From Oxalobacteraceae bacterium CAVE-383 (lineage in GTDB: Bacteria > Pseudomonadota > Gammaproteobacteria > Burkholderiales > Burkholderiaceae_D), in NCBI GenBank assembly GCA_004134995.1, contig REGP01000003.1, forward strand, positions 62,001 through 126,000: DNA of 64,000 nt. Reading direction: 5' to 3'. The position numbers were made by a program, and so were the translations under genes. The notes beneath the pieces are model-generated. The model made no database searches. It was not told where the DNA came from and worked only from the letters and a program-made list of their open reading frames with translations. Positions 9,265 to 18,263 of this stretch are shown one piece after another. How positions within the stretch are numbered: position 1 is the first letter of the stretch; each line of letters starts with the position of its first letter.

Positions 9265-10230
9265 CTAATAAAGTGCCGGTGGAGGAGCCGCCGCGCGCAG
9301 GCGCAGTATGCGTTCGAAATGCACCGGGTCGTGCGGCGTGAGCATTTCGGCGTCGCGCGGCAGATAAAAATCGTATAGGCGCGACAGCCAGAAGCGGAGG
9401 GCCGCCGCGCGCAGCATGGTCTGCCAGGCCTGCGTTTCGGCCGCGCTGAACGGGCGCACGGCATGGTAGGCGTCGAGCATGGCGCGTACGCGCGTTTCCT
9501 GCAATTGGCCGTTGCCGTCGTCGATGCACCAGTCGTTGACGGTCACCGCCAGATCGAACAGCCAGGTGTCGCAGCCGGCGAAATAAAAATCGAAAAAGCC
9601 GGTCAGGCGGTCGCCGTCGAACATGACGTTGTTGCGGAACAGATCGGCGTGAATTGGACCAAAATGATTCTTCAGCAGTTCCGCATGCAGGCCGCCGGCC
9701 GCGAAGGCCTGCTGGAACGCCATTTCGTCCAGCAGCAGGCGTTGCGCATCGGCCGGCAAATGCGGCAGCACGATCGGCGCGGTTTCGCGCCACCATGGCA
9801 GGCCGCGCAGATTGGGCTGGCTCAGTTCGAAATCGCGCGCCGCCAGATGCATTTTCGCGAGCATGGCGCCGACCGCCGCGCAATGCGGGGCCTGCGGCGC
9901 CATCTGATGCGCGCCTTCCAGCTTGGTGACGACCGAAGCCGGCTTGCCGTTGAGCTCATGGATGATGGCGCCGTCGCGATTGGCGATCGGTTCCGGCACC
10001 AGCACGCCGTGTTGCGCCAGATGGCGCATCAGATGCAGGTAGAACGGCAATTCTTCGGCGCGCAGTTTTTCGAACAGCGTCAGGACGTATTCGCCGCTGT
10101 CGGTGCGGATGAAGAAATTGCTGTTTTCGATGCCGGACGAAATGCCCTTGATCGCCTGCGCCTGGCCCAATGAAAACTGGGTGATCCAGCCCGAGAGCTG
10201 CTCCAGGCTGACGCTTGTGAATACTGCCAT
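9265..10230 (-). CDS. thrB: Homoserine kinase ThrB (aminoglycoside-phosphotransferase fold)
   Basis: A 321-residue homoserine kinase of the type used by many proteobacteria other than enterics. It has a choline/aminoglycoside kinase fold and phosphorylates homoserine for threonine synthesis. The catalytic loop [14 protein letters not shown] and the Mg-binding [11 protein letters not shown] are intact (residues about 190-220). It is followed 8 bases later by the BPSS1780-type gene. The upstream gap (10231-10433) holds hairpin element B but no clear promoter. Confidence 0.93.
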   Translation of the reverse strand: MAVFTSVSLEQLSGWITQFSLGQAQAIKGISSGIENSNFFIRTDSGEYVLTLFEKLRAEELPFYLHLMRHLAQHGVLVPEPIANRDGAIIHELNGKPASVVTKLEGAHQMAPQAPHCAAVGAMLAKMHLAARDFELSQPNLRGLPWWRETAPIVLPHLPADAQRLLLDEMAFQQAFAAGGLHAELLKNHFGPIHADLFRNNVMFDGDRLTGFFDFYFAGCDTWLFDLAVTVNDWCIDDGNGQLQETRVRAMLDAYHAVRPFSAAETQAWQTMLRAAALRFWLSRLYDFYLPRDAEMLTPHDPVHFERILRLRAAAPPPALY

Positions 10231-10317
10231 GGGAAGATTTTAAAAAATCGGTGTCGAGAAGGCCTTTTCAGGCCGGCTTATGTGTTGTCGGATGCACGCC
10301 GTTCGTTAAACTGTGCC

Positions 10318-10424
10318 GCGAAGCGACCGCGCCGCGCCCACCTCGGGGGCGGGCCTCCTCCTCTCGGCTTCAAACGTTCGTCGAAGAACCCGCCCCCGAG
10401 GTGGGCGCGGCGCGGTCGCTTCGC
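10318..10424 (-). repeat. Hairpin element B: perfect 36-bp inverted repeat, same 33-nt loop
   Basis: The arms 10318-10353 and 10389-10424 are perfectly complementary over 36 bp and very GC-rich. The 35-base interval holds the loop 10354-10386, identical in all 33 positions to element A's loop at 8393-8425, plus two extra bases. The stem sequence is unrelated to that of element A. The element begins 9 bases after the stop codon of the minus-strand DUF2782 gene, the same position relative to a gene as element A. No U-tract is present. Confidence 0.85.
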
Positions 10425-10433
10425 TCCGCCGGA

Positions 10434-10838
10434 TCAGTTACCGGCGGCCGGGTTGTTTTTCGGTGCTTTTTTGCCGCCCCAGTCGAATTCCTTGATGTTC
10501 CAGGTCGGATTGGTTTGCGGCGGGCTGTCGGCCGCGCCGGTCACCGAGGTGCCGATGGTTTTCGGGCGCAGGTAATAGGTGCTGTTCTTGCTCTCGACCT
10601 TGACCTCGGTCACCTTGCCGCCTTCGCGCTTCTCGGTAATGGTCTTTTCACGCTGCTCTTGCGGTGTCTGGATGGTTACCGAAGGCGCTTCGACTTCATT
10701 CAGGTTTTCCATTTCAGGCGGTGGCGGCACAGGCGCGGCCGCAGGCGGCTGGCCAGGTTGTTGCGCGGCAACCCAGGCCGGCACGGCGCCGGCAGCGATA
10801 CACAGAACGGCGAACGTACAGATTTTGGTGAGTTTCAT
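10434..10838 (-). CDS. DUF2782 family exported protein
   Basis: A 134-residue protein with a clear signal peptide (MKLTKICTFAVLCIAAGA..., probable cleavage after AWVAA near residue 25). A Pro/Ala-rich linker follows, then a charged domain (VTIQTPQEQREKTITEKREG..., about residues 52-105) typical of DUF2782. It is probably periplasmic or outer-membrane associated; its function is unknown. The ATG at 10838 is chosen because it begins the signal peptide; the frame is open upstream. It lies between thrB and the LOG gene on the same strand. Confidence 0.8.
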   Translation of the reverse strand: MKLTKICTFAVLCIAAGAVPAWVAAQQPGQPPAAAPVPPPPEMENLNEVEAPSVTIQTPQEQREKTITEKREGGKVTEVKVESKNSTYYLRPKTIGTSVTGAADSPPQTNPTWNIKEFDWGGKKAPKNNPAAGN

Positions 10839-10969
10839 AATCTTCTTGTAGGACGTGGGTGGGTTTGCGTTGAAACCGACGCCGTATTCATCATAGCGCG
10901 CCGCCCGCAACAGTGTTGTCGGACATTGTAGCAAACCTGAGCCGGATTTCCTGAAGATTGCCGCCGCCT

Positions 10970-11707
10970 TTACAACAGTTCGCCGGTTTTGGCTTCCTTG
11001 CTCGGGGCGGTATCGTCGCCCGCCTCGTAAAAGCGCAGGATTGCGGCAAGAATCTGCTCCGGATCGTCGATGACCTGGATCAGATCCAGGTCGTCCGGAT
11101 GGATCATGCCGTCGGCGGCCAGCGTATCGCGGAACCAGTCCAGCAGGCCGTTCCAGAATATGGCGCCGACCAGAATCACCGGAATGCGCTGGATGGTGCC
11201 GGTCTGGATCAAGGTCAGCACTTCGCTGAGCTCGTCGAGCGTGCCGAAGCCGCCCGGCATGACCACGTATGCGTCGGCATAACGCACGAAAGCCACCTTG
11301 CGCGCGAAGAAATGGCGGAAATTGATCGCGATATCCTGCCATTTGTTATTGCCCTGCTCGTGCGGCAGCAGGATATTCAGGCCGACCGACGGCGATTTTC
11401 CTTCGTAAGCGCCCCTGTTGGCGCCTTCCATGATGCCGGGCCCGCCGCCCGACAGCACCGCGAATCCGGCGTCCGACAGGCGCCGCGCGATCTGCGCGCA
11501 AAGCTCGTAATAGTGATTGCCTTCCTTGATGCGGGCCGAGCCGAAAATCGAAACCGCCGAGGGCAGCTCCGACAGACGTTCGGTGGACTCGATAAACTCT
11601 GCCATAATCGTCAGCAGATGCCACGACTCGCGCGCCTTCTTGGTCGTTGCGCGTTCGACGTCCTTTACCTCGCGCAGCCGCAACACCCTTTTACCGTTTA
11701 TTTCCAT
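10970..11707 (-). CDS. LOG family protein (TIGR00730-type Rossmann-fold nucleotide hydrolase)
   Basis: A 245-residue protein of the LOG / 'lysine decarboxylase-like' family, whose studied members remove ribose 5-phosphate from nucleoside monophosphates. The two signature motifs GGGPGIMEGANRGA and MPGGFGTLDE are intact. A TTG two codons upstream is possible, but the ATG at 11707 has an AAGGTG ribosome site 8 bases away and is preferred. That ATG directly abuts the divergent polA ATG (CATATG). True lysine decarboxylase activity is not expected. Confidence 0.88.
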   Translation of the reverse strand: MEINGKRVLRLREVKDVERATTKKARESWHLLTIMAEFIESTERLSELPSAVSIFGSARIKEGNHYYELCAQIARRLSDAGFAVLSGGGPGIMEGANRGAYEGKSPSVGLNILLPHEQGNNKWQDIAINFRHFFARKVAFVRYADAYVVMPGGFGTLDELSEVLTLIQTGTIQRIPVILVGAIFWNGLLDWFRDTLAADGMIHPDDLDLIQVIDDPEQILAAILRFYEAGDDTAPSKEAKTGELL

Positions 11708-14512
11708 ATGCAAAACACCTTGTTATTAGTTGATGGTTCCAGTTATCTCTACCGCGCATTTCATGCATTGCCGGATATGCGCAATGCCGAAGGCGCGCCG
11801 ACCGGCGCCCTGTACGGCATGATCAACATGCTGCGCCGCTTGCGCAGCGATTACCCCGCAGCTTACATCGCTTGTGTATTCGACGCCAAGGGAAAGACTT
11901 TTCGCGACGATCTGTATACCGAATACAAGGCCACGCGCAAATCCATGCCGGAAGATCTGGCATTGCAGATCGAACCGATCCATGCAGCCGTCAAGGCGAT
12001 GGGCTGGCCGATCCTGATGGTCGAAGGCATCGAGGCCGACGACGTGATCGGCACCCTGGCCGTGCAGGCGGTCGGGCACGGCATGCAGGCCGTGGTGTCG
12101 ACCGGCGACAAGGACATGGCGCAACTGGTCAACGAACACGTCACGCTGATCAACACCATGAGCAACGAAACGCTGGACCGCGCCGCCGTCATCGCCAAGT
12201 TCGGCGTGCCGCCGGAGCGCATCGTCGATTACCTGAGCCTGATCGGCGATACGGTCGACAACGTGCCGGGCGTCGAAAAGGTCGGCCCGAAGACAGCGGT
12301 CAAATGGCTGACGCAATACGATTCGCTGGACGGCGTCATGGACAACGCCGCGGCCATCGGCGGCGTGGTCGGCGAAAATCTGCGCCGCGCCCTCGGCTGG
12401 CTGCCGCAGGCCAGGGTGCTGGTGACGATCAAGACCGATTGCGATCTGACAAAGCATATGGTGTCGATCCCGGAATCGCTGACGGTCCAGCCGCAGGACA
12501 CGCAGGCGCTGACCGAATTGTTCACCCGCTACAACTTCAAGACCTGGCTGCGCGAACTGGGTAATGCCGCATCGGCTGGCGCGGCATCGGCCAAAGCGGA
12601 CGCGCAGGGCGGGCTGTTCGAAAATGCCGGCAATGGGACCAATGCGGCCGAAGGCGCGGCCGGGGCTTCCGTCGCCCTTTCCGCGCCGGCGCAGGTTTTG
12701 CCCGCGGCCGTCTATGAAGCCGTCACCACCGAAGCGCAACTGGACGCGTGGCTGCAGAAAATCGACGCTGCGCCGCTGACCGCGCTGGATACCGAAACCA
12801 CCTCGCTCAATTCGATGCAGGCGCGCCTGGTCGGCATTTCGCTGTGTTGCGAGCCGGGTCTGGCGGCGTATATTCCGGTCGGCCACCGTTCGCAGGAAGG
12901 CGGCCTGGCGCAGTTGCCGCTGGAGACCGTGCTGGCCAGGATGAAGCCGTGGCTGGAAGATGCGGGCAAGCCGAAGCTCGGCCAGCATATGAAATACGAC
13001 AGCCACATCTTCGCCAACTACGGCATCGCGGTGCAGGGCGTGGCGCACGATACGCTGCTGCAATCCTACGTTTTCGAATCGCACCGCACGCACGATATGG
13101 ACAGCCTGGCGCTGCGCCATCTGGACCGCAAGACCATCACCTATGCCGAAGTCTGCGGCAAGGGCGCCTCGCAGATCGGTTTCGACGAAGTCGGCATCGA
13201 GCGCGCCACCGAATACGCGGCCGAAGACGCCGAAGTCACGATGCAGCTGCATCATGCGATGTGGCCGCATATCGAACCCAATCCGAAGCTGCGCTACATC
13301 TATGAAAAGGTCGAAATGCCGACCGCGGTCGTGCTGCAGAAGATCGAGCGCAACGGCGTGCTGATCGACGCCGGCCTGCTGGCCACGCAATCCGGCGAGC
13401 TCGGCAAACGCATGCTGGAAATCGAGCAGCAGGCCTATGAACTGGCGGGGCAGCCGTTCAATCTGGGTTCGCCCAAGCAGCTGGCCGAAATCCTGTTCGG
13501 CAAGATGCAGTTGCCGGTGGTCAAAAAGACCCCGGGCGGCACGCCCTCCACCGACGAGGAAGTGCTGGCCAAGCTGGCCGAGGATTATCCGCTGCCGAAA
13601 ATCCTGCTGGACTACCGCGGCCTGTCGAAACTGAAATCGACCTATACCGACAAGCTGCCGAAAATGGTCGATCCGGACACCGGCCGCGTGCATACGAATT
13701 ATGCGCAGGCGGTGGCGGTGACCGGCCGGCTGGCCTCGAACGAGCCGAACCTGCAGAACATTCCGATCCGCACCGCGGAAGGCCGGCGCATCCGCGAGGC
13801 ATTTATCGCAGCGCCCGGCAATCTGATTGTCTCGGCCGATTATTCGCAAATCGAATTGCGCATCATGGCGCACATTTCCGGCGACGAGAACATGCTGCGC
13901 GCCTTCGCCGACGGCGAAGACATCCACCGCGCCACCGCCGCCGAAATCTTCGGCGCCGCGCTGACCGAGGTCACCAGCGAGCAGCGGCGCTACGCCAAGG
14001 TCATCAATTTCGGCCTGATCTACGGCATGAGCGCCTTCGGCCTGGCCGGCAATCTCGGCATCGAACGTTCGGCCGCGCAGATGTACATCGACAAGTATTT
14101 CATGCGCTTTTCGGGCGTGCGGCAATTCATGGACAACACCCGCATCGAGGCCAAGGCGAACGGCTATGTCGAAACCGTTTTCGGGCGCCGCCTGTGGCTG
14201 CCGGAAATCAATTCGCCGAACGGCCCGCGCCGCGCCGGCGCCGAGCGCGCCGCGATCAATGCGCCGATGCAGGGCACCGCGGCCGATCTGATCAAACTGG
14301 CGATGGTGGCGGTGCAGGACTGGCTGGAGGGGGAACGATTGGGTTCCAAAATGATCATGCAGGTGCACGATGAACTGGTGCTGGAAGTGCCGCAGTCCGA
14401 ACTGGCCCTGGTGCGGGAGCGGCTGCCGGCGCTGATGGCCGGCGTGGCGCAGCTGAAAGTGCCGCTGATCGCCGAAGTCGGCGAGGGCAAGAATTGGGAT
14501 GAGGCGCATTGA
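11708..14512 (+). CDS. polA: DNA polymerase I
   Basis: A 934-residue protein with all three PolA domains. The 5' nuclease spans about residues 1-300 (LLLVDGSSYLYRAFHA; STGDKDMAQLV). The 3'-5' exonuclease, about 330-520, keeps the DxE pair in LDTETTSLNS. The family A polymerase domain, about 540-934, has SADYSQIELRIM, RRYAKVINFGLIYG and QVHDELVLEVP. It fills gaps in repair and Okazaki-fragment processing. No strong Shine-Dalgarno precedes the ATG, and its promoter must lie inside the divergent LOG gene. Confidence 0.96.
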   Translation: MQNTLLLVDGSSYLYRAFHALPDMRNAEGAPTGALYGMINMLRRLRSDYPAAYIACVFDAKGKTFRDDLYTEYKATRKSMPEDLALQIEPIHAAVKAMGWPILMVEGIEADDVIGTLAVQAVGHGMQAVVSTGDKDMAQLVNEHVTLINTMSNETLDRAAVIAKFGVPPERIVDYLSLIGDTVDNVPGVEKVGPKTAVKWLTQYDSLDGVMDNAAAIGGVVGENLRRALGWLPQARVLVTIKTDCDLTKHMVSIPESLTVQPQDTQALTELFTRYNFKTWLRELGNAASAGAASAKADAQGGLFENAGNGTNAAEGAAGASVALSAPAQVLPAAVYEAVTTEAQLDAWLQKIDAAPLTALDTETTSLNSMQARLVGISLCCEPGLAAYIPVGHRSQEGGLAQLPLETVLARMKPWLEDAGKPKLGQHMKYDSHIFANYGIAVQGVAHDTLLQSYVFESHRTHDMDSLALRHLDRKTITYAEVCGKGASQIGFDEVGIERATEYAAEDAEVTMQLHHAMWPHIEPNPKLRYIYEKVEMPTAVVLQKIERNGVLIDAGLLATQSGELGKRMLEIEQQAYELAGQPFNLGSPKQLAEILFGKMQLPVVKKTPGGTPSTDEEVLAKLAEDYPLPKILLDYRGLSKLKSTYTDKLPKMVDPDTGRVHTNYAQAVAVTGRLASNEPNLQNIPIRTAEGRRIREAFIAAPGNLIVSADYSQIELRIMAHISGDENMLRAFADGEDIHRATAAEIFGAALTEVTSEQRRYAKVINFGLIYGMSAFGLAGNLGIERSAAQMYIDKYFMRFSGVRQFMDNTRIEAKANGYVETVFGRRLWLPEINSPNGPRRAGAERAAINAPMQGTAADLIKLAMVAVQDWLEGERLGSKMIMQVHDELVLEVPQSELALVRERLPALMAGVAQLKVPLIAEVGEGKNWDEAH

Positions 14513-14585
14513 ACGCAGTTGCCGCAGGTCGGGTAATATTCCGGGCAACAACAGTATGAGTTGAATCAACCTACGGAGGAATGAC

Positions 14586-15467
14586 ATGCAAGATCTGAAA
14601 GACGAAGTCGATACCCTGGCCCCGAAAACCACCCTGTTCGACGACGGCGACCGCCGCAGCTTCCTGAAAGTGGCGCTCGGCACCGGTTTTGCCGCGGCCG
14701 TGATGCCGGTCACCGCGCAAACCATCCATACCGATACCGCCGGCCTGACCGCCGGCGAAGTGAAGATCAATGTCAACGGCTATGACGTGCACGCCTACCG
14801 CGCGCAGCCCGAAGGCAAAAAGGATTTGCCCGTCGTCATCGTGATTTCCGAGATTTTCGGCGTGCACGAGCATATCGCCGATGTGGCGCGGCGCTGGGCC
14901 AAGCTGGGCTATCTGGCGATCGCGCCGGACCTGTTCCAGCGCCAGGGCGATCCCGCCAAATATGAAAGCGTGGCCGAATTGCAGGCACAGCTGATTTCCA
15001 AGGTGCCGGACGCGCAAGTGCTGGCCGACCTGGACGGCGTGACGGCCTGGGCCAAGGACCATGGCGGCAATACCGCCAAGCTGGCCGTTACCGGTTTCTG
15101 CTGGGGCGGGCGCTTCGTCTGGCTGTATTCGGCGCACAATCCGAAGGTCAAGGCCGGCGTGGCATGGTACGGCAAGCTGGTGGTCGACAAATCGGCGCTG
15201 CAGCCGGTGCCGCCGGTGGAAATCGCGCCGACGCTGACGGTGCCGGTATTGGGCTTGTACGGCGGCAAGGACGGCGGCATTCCGGTGGCGACGGTGGACC
15301 AGATGAAAGCGGCGCTGGCCAAAGGCCGCAGCCACTCGGAAATCGTGGTGTATCCCGAAGCCGGCCATGCCTTCAACGCCGACTACCGCCCAAGCTATAT
15401 CGAATCGGCCGCCAAGGATTCCTGGCAGAAGGCGGTTAATTGGCTTAAGCAGCATGGGGTGAGCTAA
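14586..15467 (+). CDS. Dienelactone hydrolase family protein with Tat-like N-terminus
   Basis: A 293-residue alpha/beta-hydrolase of the dienelactone hydrolase family. The nucleophile motif is GFCWGGRF (Cys), the active-site glutamate lies in SEIFGVHEH and the histidine in EAGHAFNADY. The N-terminus carries a twin-arginine motif (DRRSFLK, residues 22-28) followed by a hydrophobic stretch ending VTAQT, suggesting Tat export. A strong GGAGG ribosome site precedes the ATG. The real substrate is unknown. A T8 run directly follows the stop, then hairpin element C. Confidence 0.85.
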   Translation: MQDLKDEVDTLAPKTTLFDDGDRRSFLKVALGTGFAAAVMPVTAQTIHTDTAGLTAGEVKINVNGYDVHAYRAQPEGKKDLPVVIVISEIFGVHEHIADVARRWAKLGYLAIAPDLFQRQGDPAKYESVAELQAQLISKVPDAQVLADLDGVTAWAKDHGGNTAKLAVTGFCWGGRFVWLYSAHNPKVKAGVAWYGKLVVDKSALQPVPPVEIAPTLTVPVLGLYGGKDGGIPVATVDQMKAALAKGRSHSEIVVYPEAGHAFNADYRPSYIESAAKDSWQKAVNWLKQHGVS

Positions 15468-15479
15468 TTTTTTTTGAAG

Positions 15480-15622
15480 TTTTGTGCCAAGGAATGGTTG
15501 TCTAAGCGTAGCGAGCGGGGCAAGGTCGGGATAAGAAGCGCAGCCGTACTTCGGTACGGTGAGCATCGCAGTCCGGAGCTTGCCCCGCGCAGTAGCTTAG
15601 GCAGCCGTTCCTTGGTACAAAA
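15480..15622 (+). repeat. Hairpin element C: long imperfect inverted repeat with UUCG tetraloop
   Basis: The outer arms 15480-15524 and 15579-15622 pair over most of about 44 bases. The four substitutions in the outermost 28 bases all give G-U pairs if the plus strand is transcribed. Inside is a perfect CCGTAC-TTCG-GTACGG hairpin near 15543-15558. The element lies between the dienelactone-hydrolase-family gene and yqgE. This pattern fits a structured plus-strand RNA, or a repeat family, better than a simple terminator; no T-run follows the outer stem. Confidence 0.7.
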
Positions 15623-15638
15623 TGCTAAAATGCGTGCT

Positions 15639-16331
15639 ATGAACAAGCAACGCAAAGTCCCCTTCTTTTTTCAGACCGCCGCCGAGCGCGAAGCGGCTGC
15701 CGGCGCTGTTGCCCCGGACGATGAGGACGACGATGCCGGCGATCCGCCGGCGTTCGACCTGACCAACCATTTCCTGATTGCAATGCCCTCCATGCTGGAC
15801 CCCATTTTCGGCGGTTCGGTGGTGTACATGTGCGAACACAATAGAAACGGCGCGCTCGGCGTGGTGATCAACAAGCCGACCGACATGACCATGGACGTGC
15901 TGCTCGAGCGCGTCAGCCTGAAGCTGGAAATCGTCGCCGATGCGGCCGAATTCCGGCCCGACACGATCAAGCGGCCGGTGATGTTCGGCGGCCCGGTGCA
16001 GGTCGAGCGCGGATTTGTACTGCATACGCACGCCGACAAGGCCTTCAGCTCCACCATCAACGTGACTTCTGATATCGGATTGACAACATCCAAGGATGTG
16101 CTGGAAGCGGTCGCCCACGGCGACGGGCCGCAGCAGATGCTGGTCAGCCTTGGCTGTTCCGGCTGGAGCGCCGGCCAGCTGGAAGCCGAAATCGGCCGCA
16201 ACGGCTGGCTGACGGTCGCGGCCGACCCCGCCATCATTTTCGATCTGCCTTACGAACAGCGCTTTGCCGCCGCGCTCAAGCTGCTGGGGGTCGATCCCGC
16301 CATGCTGAGCGCCGAATCGGGACGGGCCTGA
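15639..16331 (+). CDS. yqgE: YqgE/AlgH family protein
   Basis: A 230-residue member of the UPF0301/AlgH family, a conserved cytoplasmic protein of uncertain role usually encoded just before yqgF/ruvX, as here. Family features are LTNHFLIAMPSMLDPIFGGSVVYMCEHN, GALGVVINKP, VMFGGPVQVERGFVLH and GCSGWSAGQLE. I start at ATG 15639 (MNKQRKVPFFF); an in-frame ATG three codons upstream (15630) is also possible. ruvX begins 1 base after its stop. Confidence 0.9.
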   Translation: MNKQRKVPFFFQTAAEREAAAGAVAPDDEDDDAGDPPAFDLTNHFLIAMPSMLDPIFGGSVVYMCEHNRNGALGVVINKPTDMTMDVLLERVSLKLEIVADAAEFRPDTIKRPVMFGGPVQVERGFVLHTHADKAFSSTINVTSDIGLTTSKDVLEAVAHGDGPQQMLVSLGCSGWSAGQLEAEIGRNGWLTVAADPAIIFDLPYEQRFAAALKLLGVDPAMLSAESGRA

Positions 16332-16332
16332 A

Positions 16333-16767
16333 TTGGCTGACGCCGCCGCCGGCACAGGGATCGCGGCCGTGGCCGAGACCGTTCTGGGTTTCGATTTCGG
16401 CCTGAAGCGCATTGGCGTAGCGGTAGGCAATACCCTGATGCGCCAAGCCCAGCCGCTGACGATCATCAGCGCGGCGACCAACGACGCCAAATTCGCCGAA
16501 ATCGCCGGCCTGATCGAGGCCTGGGCGCCGGCGCGCTGCGTGGTCGGACTGCCCCTGCATCCGGACGGCGCCGAACATGAAATGACCGTGCGCTGCCGGC
16601 GCTTCGCCAACCAGCTGCACGGCCGCTATGGCCTCGAGGCGGTCCTGGTGGACGAACGTTATTCGTCGGCGGTGCTGGCGCAGCGCCGCGGCGAACGCAT
16701 CGACGCCGAAGCGGCCGCGCTGATTTTGCAGCAATATTTTGACGATGTTCAGAACGTGACCAAATGA
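16333..16767 (+). CDS. ruvX: Holliday junction resolvase-like pre-16S rRNA nuclease YqgF/RuvX
   Basis: A 144-residue RNase H-fold nuclease implicated in 16S rRNA 5'-end maturation. Motifs are LGFDFGLKRIGVAVGN (first catalytic Asp) and VDERYSSA (later acidic site). The start appears to be a TTG at 16333, one base after the yqgE stop; a GTG at 16369 is an alternative close to where homology begins. The last four bases overlap the pyrR start (ATGA). Confidence 0.92.
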   Translation: MADAAAGTGIAAVAETVLGFDFGLKRIGVAVGNTLMRQAQPLTIISAATNDAKFAEIAGLIEAWAPARCVVGLPLHPDGAEHEMTVRCRRFANQLHGRYGLEAVLVDERYSSAVLAQRRGERIDAEAAALILQQYFDDVQNVTK

Positions 16768-17309
16768 CCAATCCCGACCATCCCGACAATCCCGCGCAGC
16801 AGGTTTCCCTGCATCCCCTCGATGCCGAGGCGTTGTACGGCACGCTGCTGCAGCAAATCCGCGCCGGCCTGGCCGGCATCGACGACGTCGCGCTGGTCGG
16901 CATTCATTCCGGCGGCGCCTGGCTGGCCGAACGGCTGGCGGCCGATCTCGGCCTGGCAGGCCGGCTCGGGTTTGTCGATCCGTCGTTCTATCGCGACGAT
17001 TACGCCGAAAAGGGCCTGCGCCCGGACGTCAAGGCCAGCCAGGTGCCGTTCGACGTCAACGGCGCCGCCATCGTCCTGGTGGACGACGTGCTCTATACCG
17101 GACGCACCACCCGCGCGGCGATCAACGAACTGTTCGATTACGGCCGCCCGGCGCGCATCTTCCTGGCCGCGCTGGTGGACCGGGGCGGGCGCGAACTGCC
17201 GATTTCCGCCGATTTCCTGGCCGACACCATGGTGTTGAGCCGTCAACAATCGCTGCAACTTCAACGGGCCGAAGACGGCCGCTTTTCCCTGACGGTGGTC
17301 CATGCATAA
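16764..17309 (+). CDS. pyrR: PyrR, pyrimidine operon regulator / uracil phosphoribosyltransferase
   Basis: A 181-residue type I phosphoribosyltransferase with the PRPP-binding motif [15 protein letters not shown]. The family includes RNA-binding attenuation regulators of pyr operons that also show uracil phosphoribosyltransferase activity. Its position directly before pyrB fits a pyrimidine role; no attenuator is visible between the genes because they overlap. The stop overlaps the pyrB start by eight bases. Confidence 0.92.
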   Translation: MTNPDHPDNPAQQVSLHPLDAEALYGTLLQQIRAGLAGIDDVALVGIHSGGAWLAERLAADLGLAGRLGFVDPSFYRDDYAEKGLRPDVKASQVPFDVNGAAIVLVDDVLYTGRTTRAAINELFDYGRPARIFLAALVDRGGRELPISADFLADTMVLSRQQSLQLQRAEDGRFSLTVVHA

Positions 17310-18261
17310 TCCACAACTGAATAAAAATGGCGAGTTGCAACATCTGCTGACCATCGAAGGCCTGCCCAAAGCGATTGTCACCAATATCCTCGATACGGCG
17401 TCGTCTTTCGTCGGCATCAGCGATCGCGAAGTCAAGAAAGTTCCGCTGATGCGCGGCAAAAGCGTTTTCAACCTGTTCTTCGAAAACTCCACCCGCACCC
17501 GCACCACCTTCGAAATCGCTTCCAAGCGCCTGTCGGCCGATGTCATCAACCTGAACATCCAGGCTTCCAGCACTTCCAAGGGCGAATCGCTGCTCGACAC
17601 CATCGACAACCTGGCGGCGATGCATGCCGACATGTTCGTCGTGCGGCATGCCGAATCCGGCGCGCCGTTCCTGATCGCCAAGCATCTGCGCGATACGCAA
17701 CAGTCGCACGTGCACGTGATCAACGCCGGCGACGGCCGCCATGCACACCCGACCCAGGGCCTGCTGGACATGTACACGATCCGGCACTACAAAAAGGATT
17801 TCACCAATCTGCGCGTGGCGATTGTCGGCGACATCCTGCACAGCCGCGTGGCCCGTTCGGACATCCACGCCTTGACCACGCTGGGCGTGCCGGAAGTGCG
17901 CGCGATCGCGCCGCGCACCTTGCTGCCGAGCGGCCTGGACCAGATGGGCGTGCGCGTGTTCACCGACATGAATGAAGGCCTGAAGGACGTCGACGTGATC
18001 ATCATGCTGCGCCTGCAGAACGAACGCATGAGCGGCGCGCTGCTGCCGTCGGCCCAGGAATTCTTCAAGAGCTACGGCCTGACGCCGGAGCGCCTCGCGC
18101 TGGCCAAGCCGGACGCGATCGTGATGCATCCGGGACCGATGAACCGCGGCGTCGAAATCGATTCGGCGGTGGCCGACGGCAAGCAGGCGGTGATCCTGCC
18201 GCAGGTGACGTTCGGGATCGCGGTGCGGATGGCGGTGATGAGTATTGTGGCGGGGAACTGA
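17302..18261 (+). CDS. pyrB: Aspartate carbamoyltransferase catalytic subunit
   Basis: A 319-residue enzyme that makes carbamoyl aspartate, the committed step of pyrimidine synthesis. The carbamoyl-phosphate loop [12 protein letters not shown] and the aspartate-site motif [12 protein letters not shown] are intact. The next gene, 2 bases downstream, encodes a dihydroorotase homologue lacking metal ligands. In Pseudomonas such a subunit is structurally required for the ATCase dodecamer, and the same arrangement is likely here. Confidence 0.95.
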   Translation: MHNPQLNKNGELQHLLTIEGLPKAIVTNILDTASSFVGISDREVKKVPLMRGKSVFNLFFENSTRTRTTFEIASKRLSADVINLNIQASSTSKGESLLDTIDNLAAMHADMFVVRHAESGAPFLIAKHLRDTQQSHVHVINAGDGRHAHPTQGLLDMYTIRHYKKDFTNLRVAIVGDILHSRVARSDIHALTTLGVPEVRAIAPRTLLPSGLDQMGVRVFTDMNEGLKDVDVIIMLRLQNERMSGALLPSAQEFFKSYGLTPERLALAKPDAIVMHPGPMNRGVEIDSAVADGKQAVILPQVTFGIAVRMAVMSIVAGN

Positions 18262-18263
18262 TA

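Noticed and set aside
10970-11707. Lysine decarboxylase
   Set aside because: The old family name is misleading; PGGFGTLDE and GGGPGIMEG motifs define the LOG nucleotide hydrolase family, without PLP-binding residues.
14518-14552. Terminator hairpin after polA
   Set aside because: Only a 6-7 bp stem with a large loop and no U-tract.
11726-14776. About 1000-codon open frame on the minus strand opposite polA
   Set aside because: It is a shadow of the GC-rich polA codon pattern: composition is His/Gln/Arg-rich without domains, and no start signal exists.
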